This document shows, piece by piece, positions 35,175-44,178 of a stretch of 64,000 bases of DNA (the stretch's first letter is position 1; the number at the start of each line of letters is the position of its first letter). Below the pieces are notes generated by a model, which saw only the letters and a list, made by a program, of their open reading frames with translations, did not search any database and was not told where the DNA came from. Origin of the DNA: an uncultured Ruminococcus sp. (GTDB taxonomy: Bacteria > Bacillota > Clostridia > Oscillospirales > Acutalibacteraceae); NCBI GenBank assembly GCA_902799245.1, contig CADBZY010000002.1:62001-126000 (forward strand), given 5' to 3'. Position numbers and translations under genes: made by a program.

Positions 35175-35780
35175 TTATTTCTTGCCGCCGTCCTTCTTTG
35201 TCGGGTAAAGCCAGAGCTTGATAAGCGGGAAAAGGAACATGAACAGCACAAATCCCGCTGCAATGCCGATGAATTCCATCACAAGCTCCGCAAGGCTGAA
35301 TGTCCTGTTAACAATGAGCTGCAAAGCCTCTGTCGCTGTGATGGCAACCAGACCTATGGTCAGCACCTTGTACTTGACGTCCTTCCAGAGCAGCGGAACG
35401 AGAAAGCCGAAAGGCACAAACAGCAGCGCGCTGATCAGCTTGCCGGCAAATACCGTATCCCATGCTTCCGAAGGCAGCATTTCAAATTTCCAGTCCGAAA
35501 AAGCAAGCGTAAAGAACGAACCGGTTTGCCAGTTGGACAGGCTGAACCACTCAGTGGGATAAATCAGCCCGCCTGATTCTTTCCACGGGGACAGCATGAC
35601 ACCGATCAGCGTAACGATATATCCGCCAAAGAGTATGTAAAGGATAGACCACCTGAATTTATCCGCAAGGTAGTTTTTCAGTGCGCTGTAGATAAAAAAC
35701 AGCAGAAGTCCCGCAAGGGTGTACCAGTAAAAGCCGTAGTCGATATAGCCCTTCAGATAATCTAAGATATTTTCATACAT
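35175..35780 (-). CDS. VanZ-like membrane protein
   Basis: 201 residues with about five helices (roughly 17-37, 46-66, 112-130, 140-157, 165-190). ISALLFVPFGFLVPLLWK and the following TEALQLIVNRTFSLAELVMEFIGIAAGF resemble the VanZ domain (F-x-P-x-G...E-x-x-Q...R...D-x-x-x-N), with Glu replacing the usual Asp in the last motif. VanZ affects teicoplanin resistance in enterococci; most chromosomal members have no known role. GGAGG precedes the ATG. It lies between rdgB and yhbY. Confidence 0.82.
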   Translation of the reverse strand: MYENILDYLKGYIDYGFYWYTLAGLLLFFIYSALKNYLADKFRWSILYILFGGYIVTLIGVMLSPWKESGGLIYPTEWFSLSNWQTGSFFTLAFSDWKFEMLPSEAWDTVFAGKLISALLFVPFGFLVPLLWKDVKYKVLTIGLVAITATEALQLIVNRTFSLAELVMEFIGIAAGFVLFMFLFPLIKLWLYPTKKDGGKK

Positions 35781-35810
35781 GATGTCATACCTCCCGAATG
35801 ATGGATTGTT

Positions 35811-36401
35811 TTATGATTTGCTCAGCTTTTCGGCCAGCAGGCGAAGCGCCTTGCCGCGGTGACTCAGAATGTCCTTTTCCTCGCCGGAAATCTCAGCGAA
35901 GGTCTTGCCGCTCTCGAAATAGAAAAGCGGATCGTAGCCAAAGCCGTTCTGTCCCCTGTATTCAAAGCCGATCCTGCCCTCGCACTCACCGCGGACGGTA
36001 AAGTAACTGCCGTCGGGATAAGCGCAGCAGATCACACACACATAACGCGCCGTGCGCTGCTCAAAGGAAACGCCTTCGAGATTTTTGAGCAGGAATTCGT
36101 TGTTGTCGTCGTCGCTGCCGCCCGAATAACGCGCGGAATACACGCCAGGAGCGCCGCCGAGCGCATCCACGCAGATGCCTGAATCGTCGGCAAGCGCCGG
36201 CATTTGCAGCGCCTTGGCGAACTCCGTCGCCTTGATGATGGCGTTGGCCTCGAAGGTATCGCCGTCCTCGACAGGCTCGATTCCCTCGCCGCCGCACTGC
36301 GACGGAGTGACAATTTCAATATCCAGCGGTTCCAGTATGCGGGCAAATTCCTTTAATTTGTGCTGATTGTGGCTGGCCACAACGAATGTCGTTTTGCTCA
36401 T
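35811..36401 (-). CDS. rdgB: XTP/dITP pyrophosphatase (RdgB/HAM1)
   Basis: 196 residues. It cleaves non-canonical dITP and XTP to monophosphates, keeping them out of DNA. Signatures: [74 protein letters not shown] and [12 protein letters not shown]. It overlaps ftsY by four bases (ATGA), so the two are translationally coupled. Confidence 0.96.
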   Translation of the reverse strand: MSKTTFVVASHNQHKLKEFARILEPLDIEIVTPSQCGGEGIEPVEDGDTFEANAIIKATEFAKALQMPALADDSGICVDALGGAPGVYSARYSGGSDDDNNEFLLKNLEGVSFEQRTARYVCVICCAYPDGSYFTVRGECEGRIGFEYRGQNGFGYDPLFYFESGKTFAEISGEEKDILSHRGKALRLLAEKLSKS

Positions 36402-37390
36402 TGTTCTTCGCCGCCTTCTTCGGTATCTTCTTCATCGTCGGGCTCCTCGCCGAAATTGACCTCAAAGTCGTCCACCTTGTCGGAATTCTCGAAAAGTGCC
36501 GCCGCAAACGCCTTCGGGTTGAAGGGCTGCAAGTCCTCGATCTTTTCGCCGACGCCGATGTACTTCACCGGAACGCCGAGTTCTTCCTTGATGGCAAGGA
36601 CAACGCCGCCGCGTGCGGTGCCGTCTAACTTAGTGAGGATAATGCCGGTGAGTCCCGCGGCGTCCTTGAAGGCGCGCGCCTGATTGATGGCGTTCTGACC
36701 GGTGGTCGCGTCGAGCACCAGAAGCACTTCCCTGTCGCAGTCGGGCGCTTCGCGGTCAATAACGCGGTTGATCTTGGCCAGCTCGTCCATGAGGTGCTTT
36801 TTGTTGTGAAGCCTTCCGGCGGTGTCGCAAATCAGGATGTCCGCCTTGCGGGCTTTTGCGGCGCTGATGGCGTCGAATACCACAGCGGCAGGATCGCTGC
36901 CCTCGGTGTGCTTGACGATGTCGCACTTGGCTCTCTCCGCCCAGACCTCCAGCTGATCGATGGCGGCCGCGCGGAAGGTGTCGGCAGCGGCGATCACGCA
37001 CTTCTTGCCGTCCTTGCGGAAGCTGGAACAGAGCTTGCCGATGGTGGTGGTTTTACCGACGCCGTTGACGCCGATCACCAGGATGACAGAGGGCTTTGTG
37101 TCGAGCTTCAGCGACATGTCTCCTTCCAGCATTTCGGCGATGGTTTCAATAAACAGATCGCGCACTTCCTGCGGATCCTTGGTGCCGGTGGATTTTACCT
37201 TGTCGCGCAGGGTATCGCAGATCTTTTCGGATGTGAGCATACCCACATCGGCAGCGATCAGCAGTTCTTCCAATTCCTCAAAAAGCTCTTCGTCCACCTT
37301 CTTGAACCGTTTAAAGAGCGCGTCTATCTGACCCATAATGCCGTCGCGGGTCTTTTTTAATCCTTCCTTAAGGCTCTTGAAAAATCCCAT
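36398..37390 (-). CDS. ftsY: Signal recognition particle receptor FtsY
   Basis: 330 residues, NG domain only with a short helical N-terminus rather than the long acidic A domain of E. coli. G1 is [15 protein letters not shown]2 [14 protein letters not shown]3 [11 protein letters not shown]4 [10 protein letters not shown], closing [14 protein letters not shown]. The C-terminal tail instead is acidic ([16 protein letters not shown]). With Ffh it delivers ribosomes to the Sec translocon. It has its own promoter and is coupled to rdgB. Confidence 0.97.
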   Translation of the reverse strand: MGFFKSLKEGLKKTRDGIMGQIDALFKRFKKVDEELFEELEELLIAADVGMLTSEKICDTLRDKVKSTGTKDPQEVRDLFIETIAEMLEGDMSLKLDTKPSVILVIGVNGVGKTTTIGKLCSSFRKDGKKCVIAAADTFRAAAIDQLEVWAERAKCDIVKHTEGSDPAAVVFDAISAAKARKADILICDTAGRLHNKKHLMDELAKINRVIDREAPDCDREVLLVLDATTGQNAINQARAFKDAAGLTGIILTKLDGTARGGVVLAIKEELGVPVKYIGVGEKIEDLQPFNPKAFAAALFENSDKVDDFEVNFGEEPDDEEDTEEGGEEQ

Positions 37391-37449
37391 TTACATCATT
37401 CCTCCATATTCTGTAGCGATTGCCGCAAAAACAGCAATCCTATTATATA

Positions 37450-37478
37450 ATTATAACTGTAATCACCATAAAATGCAA
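37450..37478 (-). promoter_or_regulatory. Predicted ftsY promoter
   Basis: On the minus strand TTGCAT (37478-37473), 17-bp spacer, TATAAT (37455-37450). A small hairpin (GATTGC...GCAATC, 37417-37438) lies in the leader. Confidence 0.78.
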
Positions 37479-37540
37479 GTGTTTTTTGGTGCGGCGGCAT
37501 TTATATTCGGGAAATAATCCACAATAAAAATATGCAAATA

Positions 37541-37592
37541 CAACAAAACAGCTCCGCCTGCGGCTTTTCTTTGCCGTGCCAGCGAAGCTGTT
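37541..37592 (-). terminator. Terminator after the small membrane protein gene
   Basis: ACAGCTTCGC (minus strand, 37591-37582) pairs with GCGGAGCTGT (37557-37548) through one G-U pair, followed by TTTGTTG. It separates the upp unit from ftsY. Confidence 0.75.
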
Positions 37593-37606
37593 GATTGTGT
37601 GAACTA

Positions 37607-37900
37607 TTATTTCCTGCCTGCCGCTCTGATAATGATCTGCTCGATCAGCACCGCTGCCGCCATATAGACAGCGCAGATAATACCCATATTCTGACCGATG
37701 GAAGCGCCGTTATACTGCTCTCCGGCTTTTGTCAGGGTGTAAATATCCAGGCCGAAAAGCGACACGTTCAGGCTTTCCGGATTGGTAGCGTAAGCGTCAG
37801 TGTAGCCGAAGTAAATCACCACCGACATCGCCAGCATGGCAAGTCCGAAGCCTACAGCCAATGCGATAATCAAAGCGAATATTTTCTTTTTGCGGCTCAT
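37607..37900 (-). CDS. Small two-helix membrane protein
   Basis: 97 residues from the ATG at 37900; AGAGAG lies just before it, weak but better placed than any upstream codon. A basic start (MSRKKK) leads to helices at about 7-31 and 70-90, with a 35-residue loop between them (NPESLNVSLFGLDIYTLTKAGEQYNG). I recognise no family. It follows upp by about 50 bases on the same strand and shares a terminator. Confidence 0.7.
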   Translation of the reverse strand: MSRKKKIFALIIALAVGFGLAMLAMSVVIYFGYTDAYATNPESLNVSLFGLDIYTLTKAGEQYNGASIGQNMGIICAVYMAAAVLIEQIIIRAAGRK

Positions 37901-37949
37901 ATGTCTCTCTTCTTTCGGTGCTATTCTGCATCCCAAATAGTATAAAGAA

Positions 37950-38579
37950 TTATTTCGTACCGAAGATTCTGTCACCCGCGTCGCCCAGACCGGGAACGAT
38001 GTAGGCGTTCTCGTTAAGATGGTCGTCGAGGTTGCCGACGTAGATGTCGATGTCGGGATGTGCTTCTTTAAGGGCTTCCAAGCCTTCGGGAGCCGCTATA
38101 ATGCACATGAATTTGATGTTGGTGCAGCCCTTCGCCTTGATGAAGTCAACCGCCTGAATAGCGGAACCGCCTGTGGCCAGCATCGGATCGGGAAGAATGA
38201 CCAGTCGCTCGTCAATATGCTCGGGGAGCTTGCAGTAATACTCGTGCGGCTCGTGGGTGACTTCGTCGCGATAGAGTCCGATGTGTCCCACCTTGGCGGT
38301 CGGAACAAGGGCGAGAATGCCGTTGACCATACCCAGACCGGCGCGGAGAATCGGCACGACCGCTAACTTCTTGCCCCAGATCATGGGCTGCATGGATTCG
38401 GCGACAGGGCTCTTGACCGGCACCAGTTCGGTCGGCAGGTCGCGAAGGGCTTCATAGCCCATCAGCATGGCAATTTCCTCCGCCAGCACGCGGAAGTCCT
38501 TGGTGCCGGTGTTTTCATCGCGCATAAGCGAGATCTTGTGCTTGATCAACGGATGATCCATAATGACTACTTTTGACAT
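37950..38579 (-). CDS. upp: Uracil phosphoribosyltransferase
   Basis: 209 residues, normal length. It makes UMP from uracil and PRPP for salvage. The PRPP-binding motif [17 protein letters not shown] is at about residues 131-147, with the uracil-binding [12 protein letters not shown] at the C-terminus. [16 protein letters not shown]-type start is seen as [21 protein letters not shown] copy of the hairpin repeat lies 33 bases upstream of the ATG. Confidence 0.97.
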   Translation of the reverse strand: MSKVVIMDHPLIKHKISLMRDENTGTKDFRVLAEEIAMLMGYEALRDLPTELVPVKSPVAESMQPMIWGKKLAVVPILRAGLGMVNGILALVPTAKVGHIGLYRDEVTHEPHEYYCKLPEHIDERLVILPDPMLATGGSAIQAVDFIKAKGCTNIKFMCIIAAPEGLEALKEAHPDIDIYVGNLDDHLNENAYIVPGLGDAGDRIFGTK

Positions 38580-38612
38580 TTTTTATAATCCTCTCTTTCG
38601 TTTTTTACTTTC

Positions 38613-38670
38613 AAGCCCGAAGGGCTTCCGACATTATTCTCTATTCGTTATTCTTTATTCTCTATTCTCT
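38613..38670 (-). repeat. Dispersed hairpin repeat, copy C
   Basis: On the minus strand a tract of GAATA-containing heptamers (AGAGAATAGAGAATAAAG, then AATAACGAATAGAGAATAAT) ends in GTCGG and the hairpin AAGCCC-TTC-GGGCTT (38627-38613), 33 bases before the upp ATG. It is the longest copy together with D. Confidence 0.85.
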
Positions 38671-38689
38671 GAAACCGTACAGTTCGTTC

Positions 38690-38830
38690 ATAGACGCGGG
38701 TATTTCTGTATTTGCCCGGGCTTATTGCGCGTCCGGGCTGGTCTTGCTCGCTCGGCTTCGCCCCACTCCCCGCAAGGGCTCTGCCCTTGACCCGCGAGGA
38801 GGTCCAGACCCCCTCGACTCCCACGTTCGC
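38690..38830. repeat. GC-rich intergenic element downstream of smc
   Basis: A strongly GC-rich block between smc and upp with several small inverted repeats, the clearest being CAAGGGC-TCT-GCCCTTG (38773-38789), plus CCCGGGC/GTCCGGGC copies at about 38717-38748. It is unlike the coding DNA on both sides. The plus-strand reading frame through it (PTPRKGSALDP) is of a kind often seen as translated intergenic repeat, so I treat it as non-coding. No gene is visible in 38580-38878. Confidence 0.55.
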
Positions 38831-38878
38831 CTGGAGAAAAAACGCTCGCTAGTTGTGCGCTGCGCTTTGCTTTTTCTT

Positions 38879-41800
38879 TTAGTTCACGCCCAGCTTGTCG
38901 CTGATTTCGTCGATCTTCAATTCCAGCAGCTTCGAAACGCCGTCCTGCTGCATCGTCACGCCGTAAATCATATTGGCGACTTCCATCGTGCCGCGTCTGT
39001 GGGTGATGATGATGTACTGCGTGGAATCGCTCATTCTGCGGCAGTATTCCGCGATGTTGTCCACATTGCGCTCGTCCAGCGCCGAGTCGATCTCGTCCAG
39101 AATACAGAAAGGCGACGGGTTGACCTTCATGATCGCAAAGTATATGGCAACCGCGATAACCGTTTTTTCACCGCCGCTGAAAAGGTCGATGTTCTTAATG
39201 GTCTTACCGGGCGGCTGGGCGTGAATCTCGATGCCGCAGTTGAGAACATCGTTGCGGTCGGTGAGTTCCAGATAGCCGCTGCCGCCGCCGAACAGCTCGG
39301 TGAAGATCACTTTGAAATGCTTGTTGATCTCGTCGAATTTGAGCACGAAAAGCTCCTTCATCTGCTGCGTCAGCGTTTCAATGAGCTTGTTGAGTTCCGT
39401 CTTGGACTTCTGCACGTCGGTGATCTGGGTCTTGTACATGGTGTATTTCTCGAATACTTCCTTGTATTCCTCCACGGCGCCGAGATTGACCGGTTCCAGA
39501 CGTTTCATCTGTCCGCGCAGCTCCTTGACCTTCTTCTCGGAATCGCGCAGGTTTTCCGCGGGTTCAAACTGCTCCTGCGCCTCGCGGCGTGTGAGGTTGT
39601 ATTCCTCAAAGAGCTTCTGGATAATGAGATCGTACTCCTTCTGGGCTGCCGTGCGGCGTTCCTCGAGTCGCGTGAGTTCGCCTGTGATCTTCTCCCTGTC
39701 GGCTGATTTCTCTTTGGAAAGTGTGCGAAGGTCGTGTATCTCCTTCTCGGCTTCTTCGCGCCTGAGGGCAAGCTCCGCCATGCCGTCCTTAGCGCTGGCG
39801 GCTTCCTGGCGGTTGTTCTCGGCGGTCTGCCGCATCTGTTTTGCGTTCTCGGTGGTCTCCGCGTTCTGTGTTTCCAGCTCGGCAATCTCCGCCTTCATAC
39901 CTTCCACACGCTCCGCCTGCTGTCCTCGTCGGCTCTCCGCCTCGCGGATGGAATTCTCCGCCGCTTCAATGTCCTTCGTCAGCGACATGACCGTCATGCC
40001 GGTGTCGCTGAGCTTAGTGGAAAGTTCCTCGCGCTTTCTGGCGGTTTCGGCGCGGATGTTGCCTACACCGGAAATCTCCTGCTCGACTGCCGCCAGCTGT
40101 TCGCCGAGATCGAACACTTCCTTCTGCGCCGATTCGATTTTTTGAGTAAGGGCTTCGGTGCGCTCGCCTGCGCTGCCGCGTTCGCCTGAAAGACGTTCCA
40201 CTTCGGTAGTCAGCGTTTCAAGGTTGGCGGAAATGTTCTTCAAGTCGGTTTCAAATCGCACCTTGTCATTGCCGACAATCGTGCGCTTTTCGTCGTTTGC
40301 GCGCATCTGCGCCTTGACTTCGCCTGCCTGTCGTTCCAGTTCGGCGAATTTTTCCTTTAATTGTCGGCTGCTTTCCATGCAGTTGGCGGCCTTTTTGCGG
40401 AGGGCTTCAATCTCGCCCTTACGCGCAAGCAGACCTGTATTTTTGGCAAGCGAACCGCCGGTCAGAGAACCGCCCGCGTTGATGACCTGCCCGTCAAGGG
40501 TGACAATGCGGAAACGGTAGCCGTATCTCCGAGCCATATTGACCGCGTTGTCGATGTTGTCCACAATGCAGATTTTTCCCAATGCATTGGAAATGATGTT
40601 GGCATATTTCTTGTCGTACTTCACAAGCCCGGAGGCTATGCCGACGTATCCTTCACAGCCTTCCAGACCGCTCTCGGTGAATTTGGATGGCTTGATGGTG
40701 GTGAGCGGAAGGAAGGTGGCGCGTCCCGCCTTGTTCTGTTTGAGCTGTGCAATGGCGCGTTTCGCGTCGTCCTCGTTGTCCACGACGATGTTCTGCATGT
40801 TGCCGCCGAGGGCAATTTCAATGGCGGTGGCGTACTCGTGCGGCACGTCAATGAGTCTGGAAACCGGGCCGTGAATGCCCTTGAGCGTGCCGTTTTCCGC
40901 CATTCTCATGACCGAACGGACGCTGCCGGCAAAGCCCTCCATGCTCTTTTCCAGATCTTCCAAAATACGCGCCTTGCGCTCGTGTCCCTTCGCGTCAAGC
41001 TCTTCGTTCTCGCTGTCACGCTTGACCTGCGCCCCCTGCTGACGGAGCAGCTGGAGCTTCTCGCCCAATTGGCGGTTGTCCTCGTCAAGCTCTGCGATGC
41101 GTTCGCTTGCGCCCTGAATGGCTTCTTTGGTGAGCTTTTCACTCTCGGTCAGCTTTTCGATGTCGCTCTGACGGCGCTCGATCTCGCTGTCCACGTTCTC
41201 CATACGCGCCGAGATTTCGTTCATCTGCGACTGCGCGGAAGCCATCTCCACCTGCGCTGCCGAAATGCCGCCTGTGATCTCGGTGCGGCGTGTCATCAGA
41301 CCGCTGATCTGCTCGTTGAATTCGCTGTCGTCGGTGCGGAGCGCTTCGAGCTGTTCCCTGAGCTGATCGGCCAGGGTGCTTTTTTCTGCAAGGGTTTCTC
41401 TCTTGCCGGCGATCTCCTGCTGCTTCTGCTCGATTTCTCGCTTGATAAGATCGCCTCTGGTGATGTATTCCTCAATGTCGGCTTTCAGGCGTTCAATGCG
41501 CTCGGTGCGGTGGGTGATGTCGTTTTCCAGAACAGCCGCTTCACCGTCGATGCGCGCGGCGGCTTCTTCCAGCTCGGCGGAATGCCGCATCATCTCGTCA
41601 CGCTTTGCGGCAAGCTCATTGCTGTACTGGAATTTAGCCTCAATCGCGGCTTCGGTTTCTTCGATGGCTTTGTCTATCTGCTCCTGCTGACTGCGTGCAA
41701 GCGTTTCCTTGTAATCCCAGTCGCGGAGCTGTGCGCCGGATTTGTCGAGCGTGGCAAGCCACAGACCGATTTCTATATTCTTCTTCTGCTCCATCAGCTC

Positions 41801-42448
41801 TATGTACTTCTTCGCCTTTTCCGACTCCTTGCGAAGCGGCTCGACGCGGCCTTCCAATTCCGACATAATCGCGTCCAGGTGAACGAGATTGTCCTCGGCG
41901 CGGGCGAGATTGCGCTCGGCTTCCTGCTTGCGGTAACGGTATTTGGAGATGCCTGCCGCTTCCTCAAAGATATTGCGGCGTTCCTCCGAACGGACATTGA
42001 CGACGTCGGCGACCTTGCCCTGTCCGATGATGGAATAGCCGTCGCGTCCCATGCCGGTGTCCATGAACAGTTCGTTGATGTCCTTCAGACGAACCGCCTT
42101 GCCGTTGATCTTGTATTCGCTGTCACCCGAACGGTAATATCTTCGTGTTATGGCGACCTCGTCGCTGTCGAATTGCAGCGCGCGGTCGGTGTTGTCGATG
42201 GTCAGTACGACCTCCGCAAATCCCAAAGCCTTGCGCTGCGCCGTGCCGCCGAAGATGACGTCCTCCATGGATTTGATGCGGAGAATACGGGTTGCCTGTT
42301 CTCCGAGAACCCAGCGCACCGCGTCGCTGATGTTGCTTTTGCCGCTGCCGTTGGGACCGACAGCCGCGGTAATTCCCGGGACGAAGCTCATCTTCACCTT
42401 GTCCGGGAAGGACTTGAAGCCCATGATGTCAAGCGATTTTAAATGCAT
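38879..42448 (-). CDS. smc: Chromosome segregation protein SMC
   Basis: 1189 residues, full length. Walker A is GPNGSGKSNISDA near residue 35; two long coiled coils flank a hinge at about 500-650 (LKGIHGPVSRLIDV...GGSLTGGS); the C-terminal head has the signature FSGGEKTVIAVAIYFA and Walker B FCILDEIDSALDE. SMC with ScpA/ScpB loads at parS and compacts the origin region. AAGGAGCC precedes the ATG. In many Firmicutes it lies directly between rnc and ftsY; here several genes intervene on both sides. Confidence 0.98.
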   Translation of the reverse strand: MHLKSLDIMGFKSFPDKVKMSFVPGITAAVGPNGSGKSNISDAVRWVLGEQATRILRIKSMEDVIFGGTAQRKALGFAEVVLTIDNTDRALQFDSDEVAITRRYYRSGDSEYKINGKAVRLKDINELFMDTGMGRDGYSIIGQGKVADVVNVRSEERRNIFEEAAGISKYRYRKQEAERNLARAEDNLVHLDAIMSELEGRVEPLRKESEKAKKYIELMEQKKNIEIGLWLATLDKSGAQLRDWDYKETLARSQQEQIDKAIEETEAAIEAKFQYSNELAAKRDEMMRHSAELEEAAARIDGEAAVLENDITHRTERIERLKADIEEYITRGDLIKREIEQKQQEIAGKRETLAEKSTLADQLREQLEALRTDDSEFNEQISGLMTRRTEITGGISAAQVEMASAQSQMNEISARMENVDSEIERRQSDIEKLTESEKLTKEAIQGASERIAELDEDNRQLGEKLQLLRQQGAQVKRDSENEELDAKGHERKARILEDLEKSMEGFAGSVRSVMRMAENGTLKGIHGPVSRLIDVPHEYATAIEIALGGNMQNIVVDNEDDAKRAIAQLKQNKAGRATFLPLTTIKPSKFTESGLEGCEGYVGIASGLVKYDKKYANIISNALGKICIVDNIDNAVNMARRYGYRFRIVTLDGQVINAGGSLTGGSLAKNTGLLARKGEIEALRKKAANCMESSRQLKEKFAELERQAGEVKAQMRANDEKRTIVGNDKVRFETDLKNISANLETLTTEVERLSGERGSAGERTEALTQKIESAQKEVFDLGEQLAAVEQEISGVGNIRAETARKREELSTKLSDTGMTVMSLTKDIEAAENSIREAESRRGQQAERVEGMKAEIAELETQNAETTENAKQMRQTAENNRQEAASAKDGMAELALRREEAEKEIHDLRTLSKEKSADREKITGELTRLEERRTAAQKEYDLIIQKLFEEYNLTRREAQEQFEPAENLRDSEKKVKELRGQMKRLEPVNLGAVEEYKEVFEKYTMYKTQITDVQKSKTELNKLIETLTQQMKELFVLKFDEINKHFKVIFTELFGGGSGYLELTDRNDVLNCGIEIHAQPPGKTIKNIDLFSGGEKTVIAVAIYFAIMKVNPSPFCILDEIDSALDERNVDNIAEYCRRMSDSTQYIIITHRRGTMEVANMIYGVTMQQDGVSKLLELKIDEISDKLGVN

Positions 42449-42475
42449 ATAGCGGCTCCTTAAATTTTTTATTGT

Positions 42476-42667
42476 CTATAAATATATGTCACTGTCTTTG
42501 TAAATCCGGTCAATGTCATACGCGACAACAGGAATATCCTTTTTCAGCCTTGTCAGAGGGAACCAGTACAAATCCTTCCCGCAGGCATATTCATCCAGGA
42601 AGGAAAGCAGTTTTTCTTCCATAAAAGAATTTTTCATAGCAGCACCCGAAATGCAACACTCAGCCAT
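42476..42667 (-). CDS. Small hypothetical protein coupled to the upstream YezG-like gene
   Basis: 63 residues from the ATG at 42667, or 53 from a second ATG at 42637; neither has a strong site. The first overlaps the upstream stop by eight bases, which favours translation by re-initiation. The product is hydrophilic (EEKLLSFLDEYACGKDLYWF, LKKDIPVVAYDIDRIYKD). I recognise no family. It ends 27 bases before smc. It could be a spurious frame, but the tight fit and sensible composition favour a gene. Confidence 0.5.
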   Translation of the reverse strand: MAECCISGAAMKNSFMEEKLLSFLDEYACGKDLYWFPLTRLKKDIPVVAYDIDRIYKDSDIYL

Positions 42668-43091
42668 TCAATGAAGATACTATTTCCTTCTCCCATTCGT
42701 CCAGCGCCCCGCTCGAACCGTATTGGCTGCCGGAAAGGTCGTCATAGCTGTAATGACCGTCAAAATGTCGGGTGTTGCAGTCGTAGACCAGCTTGTACTG
42801 ACAGGGAGCCTGTCTGCCGTACTGCTTGCACAGTTCCAGCAGCTTGAAGGTGTCGTCAATACCGAGGTCGAGCACTTGGTCAATGACGTCTTCGGAAATG
42901 CCCACCTGGTTGTTGTGCAGGAGCTTTCCGTCCTTGACAAAGAACAGATTGAAAAAGCCCTCGTGCGCCGTGCCGAATGCGTAGATGTAGATTTTGTCAA
43001 CCGTCATATTCGCCGTTTCCAGCGCTTCAATGACAAGCGAAACCATACCCGACTGAATATCCGTGAATTCGTCCTCAAAGACCTTCGCCAT
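42660..43091 (-). CDS. Hypothetical protein resembling YezG/DUF600-type immunity proteins
   Basis: 143 residues. The opening FEDEFTDIQSGMVSLVIEAL, then VDKIYIYAFGTAHEGFFNLFFVKDGKLL, resembles in layout the YezG/DUF600 family (helix, paired strands with IYIY, FFV-x-x-G). No toxin gene is nearby. The second half (LVYDCNTRHFDGHYSYDDLSG) is acidic and Tyr-rich. GAGGTG precedes the ATG. Family assignment is tentative; I cannot name a function. Confidence 0.55.
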   Translation of the reverse strand: MAKVFEDEFTDIQSGMVSLVIEALETANMTVDKIYIYAFGTAHEGFFNLFFVKDGKLLHNNQVGISEDVIDQVLDLGIDDTFKLLELCKQYGRQAPCQYKLVYDCNTRHFDGHYSYDDLSGSQYGSSGALDEWEKEIVSSLNG

Positions 43092-43103
43092 GCTCTATGC
43101 ACC

Positions 43104-43580
43104 TCACATCTTGCATTCCATAAACCTGCGGTAAGTCGAAAAGCCCTGTGATTCATAGAATTTCAAAGCGCCCTCGTTGAATTCCCACATATCAAGCTCG
43201 ATGGTGTCGAATTTTTTTTCATAAGCGTAATTCTTGATAAATTCCATCAGCGCCTTGCCGATGCCCTGCCGTCTGTGGGCTTCATCAACCCCGAATTCCG
43301 TCACTCTCAGGTAGCTTCTGGCTTTGTTGTAGGGAGAACGCGGCTTTTGAATGATTTCAAGCACCGCGAAGCCGACAATCGCGTCTTCGCTCTTGGCTAC
43401 GATAATTTTTGACAGCTTGCCGCTGTGATAGAAAAAAATGTGTTCCGCTAACTTTTTGCCGAATTTCTTGCGAAAAATGTCTGGTCTGCCCTTCGCGTGA
43501 ACCATATGCACCTGTCTGCGGATGGCGTTGACTTCTTCCAAGTCGGATTTTTTTGCAAAACGTATTATTAATTTACCCAT
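43104..43580 (-). CDS. GNAT N-acetyltransferase
   Basis: 158 residues from the ATG at 43580, with GGAGAG about eleven bases upstream; a GTG at 43592 abuts that site. IIRFAKKSDLEEVNAIRRQVHMVHAKGRPDIF, FGVDEAHRRQGIGKALMEFIKNYA (acetyl-CoA loop) and ALKFYESQGFSTYRRFME are standard GNAT signatures. It overlaps the end of kptA by eight bases, so it is coupled to it. Substrate unknown. Confidence 0.9.
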   Translation of the reverse strand: MGKLIIRFAKKSDLEEVNAIRRQVHMVHAKGRPDIFRKKFGKKLAEHIFFYHSGKLSKIIVAKSEDAIVGFAVLEIIQKPRSPYNKARSYLRVTEFGVDEAHRRQGIGKALMEFIKNYAYEKKFDTIELDMWEFNEGALKFYESQGFSTYRRFMECKM

Positions 43581-44178
43581 TCGTCGTTTCACTCTCCATT
43601 ATAGCAAGGTACTGCGGCGGCACCTGTGCAATCTGCCACACGCCGTTGTCTGAAATCATAAAGTCATACCCGTCGGCTGTCATCTGTCCCGCATGAACTT
43701 TCAGCACAACAGGCTGCTCCGGCTTGCTGTGGCGATAGCCTACCGTCACAGCTGTAGCATAATCAGGCGAGAGATGCACGTAGTTCCGGCTGCCGGGTAG
43801 CAGTCCCTTGTCCATAATGCTGTTCATGAATCTCCACGCCGTTCCGTGATACAGGAATTCCGGCGGCTGTCGGTGCTCCATTTCGATGACTACGTCGATG
43901 GAATGTCCCTGATTGGCGCGAATTTTCGTTCCATCGGCATTAAAGCTGTAGCGTCCCTTGCTGTCGGTTGCCACGATTTTTTCGAGAAGCGGGCGGTCTA
44001 TGCGAAACTTGCCCTTTGCGTTAATGCCTTCTATCAGTTGATTGACATCCGCCCATCCGCCGACGCGTTCGATCTTAATTCCGATGGCTGCCGGATTATG
44101 CCTTAGAATCAGGCTGATGAAGCGGCTCAATTTTGCATTTTCTTCTGTTTTCCCCATCTTTTCCGTCAATTGCGTCAT
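43573..44178 (-). CDS. kptA: RNA 2'-phosphotransferase, Tpt1/KptA family
   Basis: 201 residues from the ATG at 44178 (GAGG ten bases upstream; an ATG at 44157 is possible). KptA removes an RNA 2'-phosphate by transferring it to NAD+. LSRFISLILRHNP carries the conserved Arg26-His27, NQGHSI the second motif, and FLYHGTAWRFMNSIMDKGL...SRNYVHLS the NAD-binding half. In fungi it finishes tRNA splicing; the bacterial role is unclear. It overlaps the radical SAM gene by 83 bases, an unusually long overlap, and the acetyltransferase gene downstream by eight. Confidence 0.92.
   Translation of the reverse strand: MTQLTEKMGKTEENAKLSRFISLILRHNPAAIGIKIERVGGWADVNQLIEGINAKGKFRIDRPLLEKIVATDSKGRYSFNADGTKIRANQGHSIDVVIEMEHRQPPEFLYHGTAWRFMNSIMDKGLLPGSRNYVHLSPDYATAVTVGYRHSKPEQPVVLKVHAGQMTADGYDFMISDNGVWQIAQVPPQYLAIMESETTNG

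Noticed and set aside
40361-42442. Long plus-strand open frame opposite smc (about 690 codons), and another at 38573-39706
   Set aside because: They are mirror frames of smc's biased codon use, lack ribosome sites and resemble no protein family.
42476-43091. Toxin-antitoxin pair
   Set aside because: Neither protein has a recognisable toxin or DNA-binding antitoxin motif; the pair is kept only as YezG-like and unknown.
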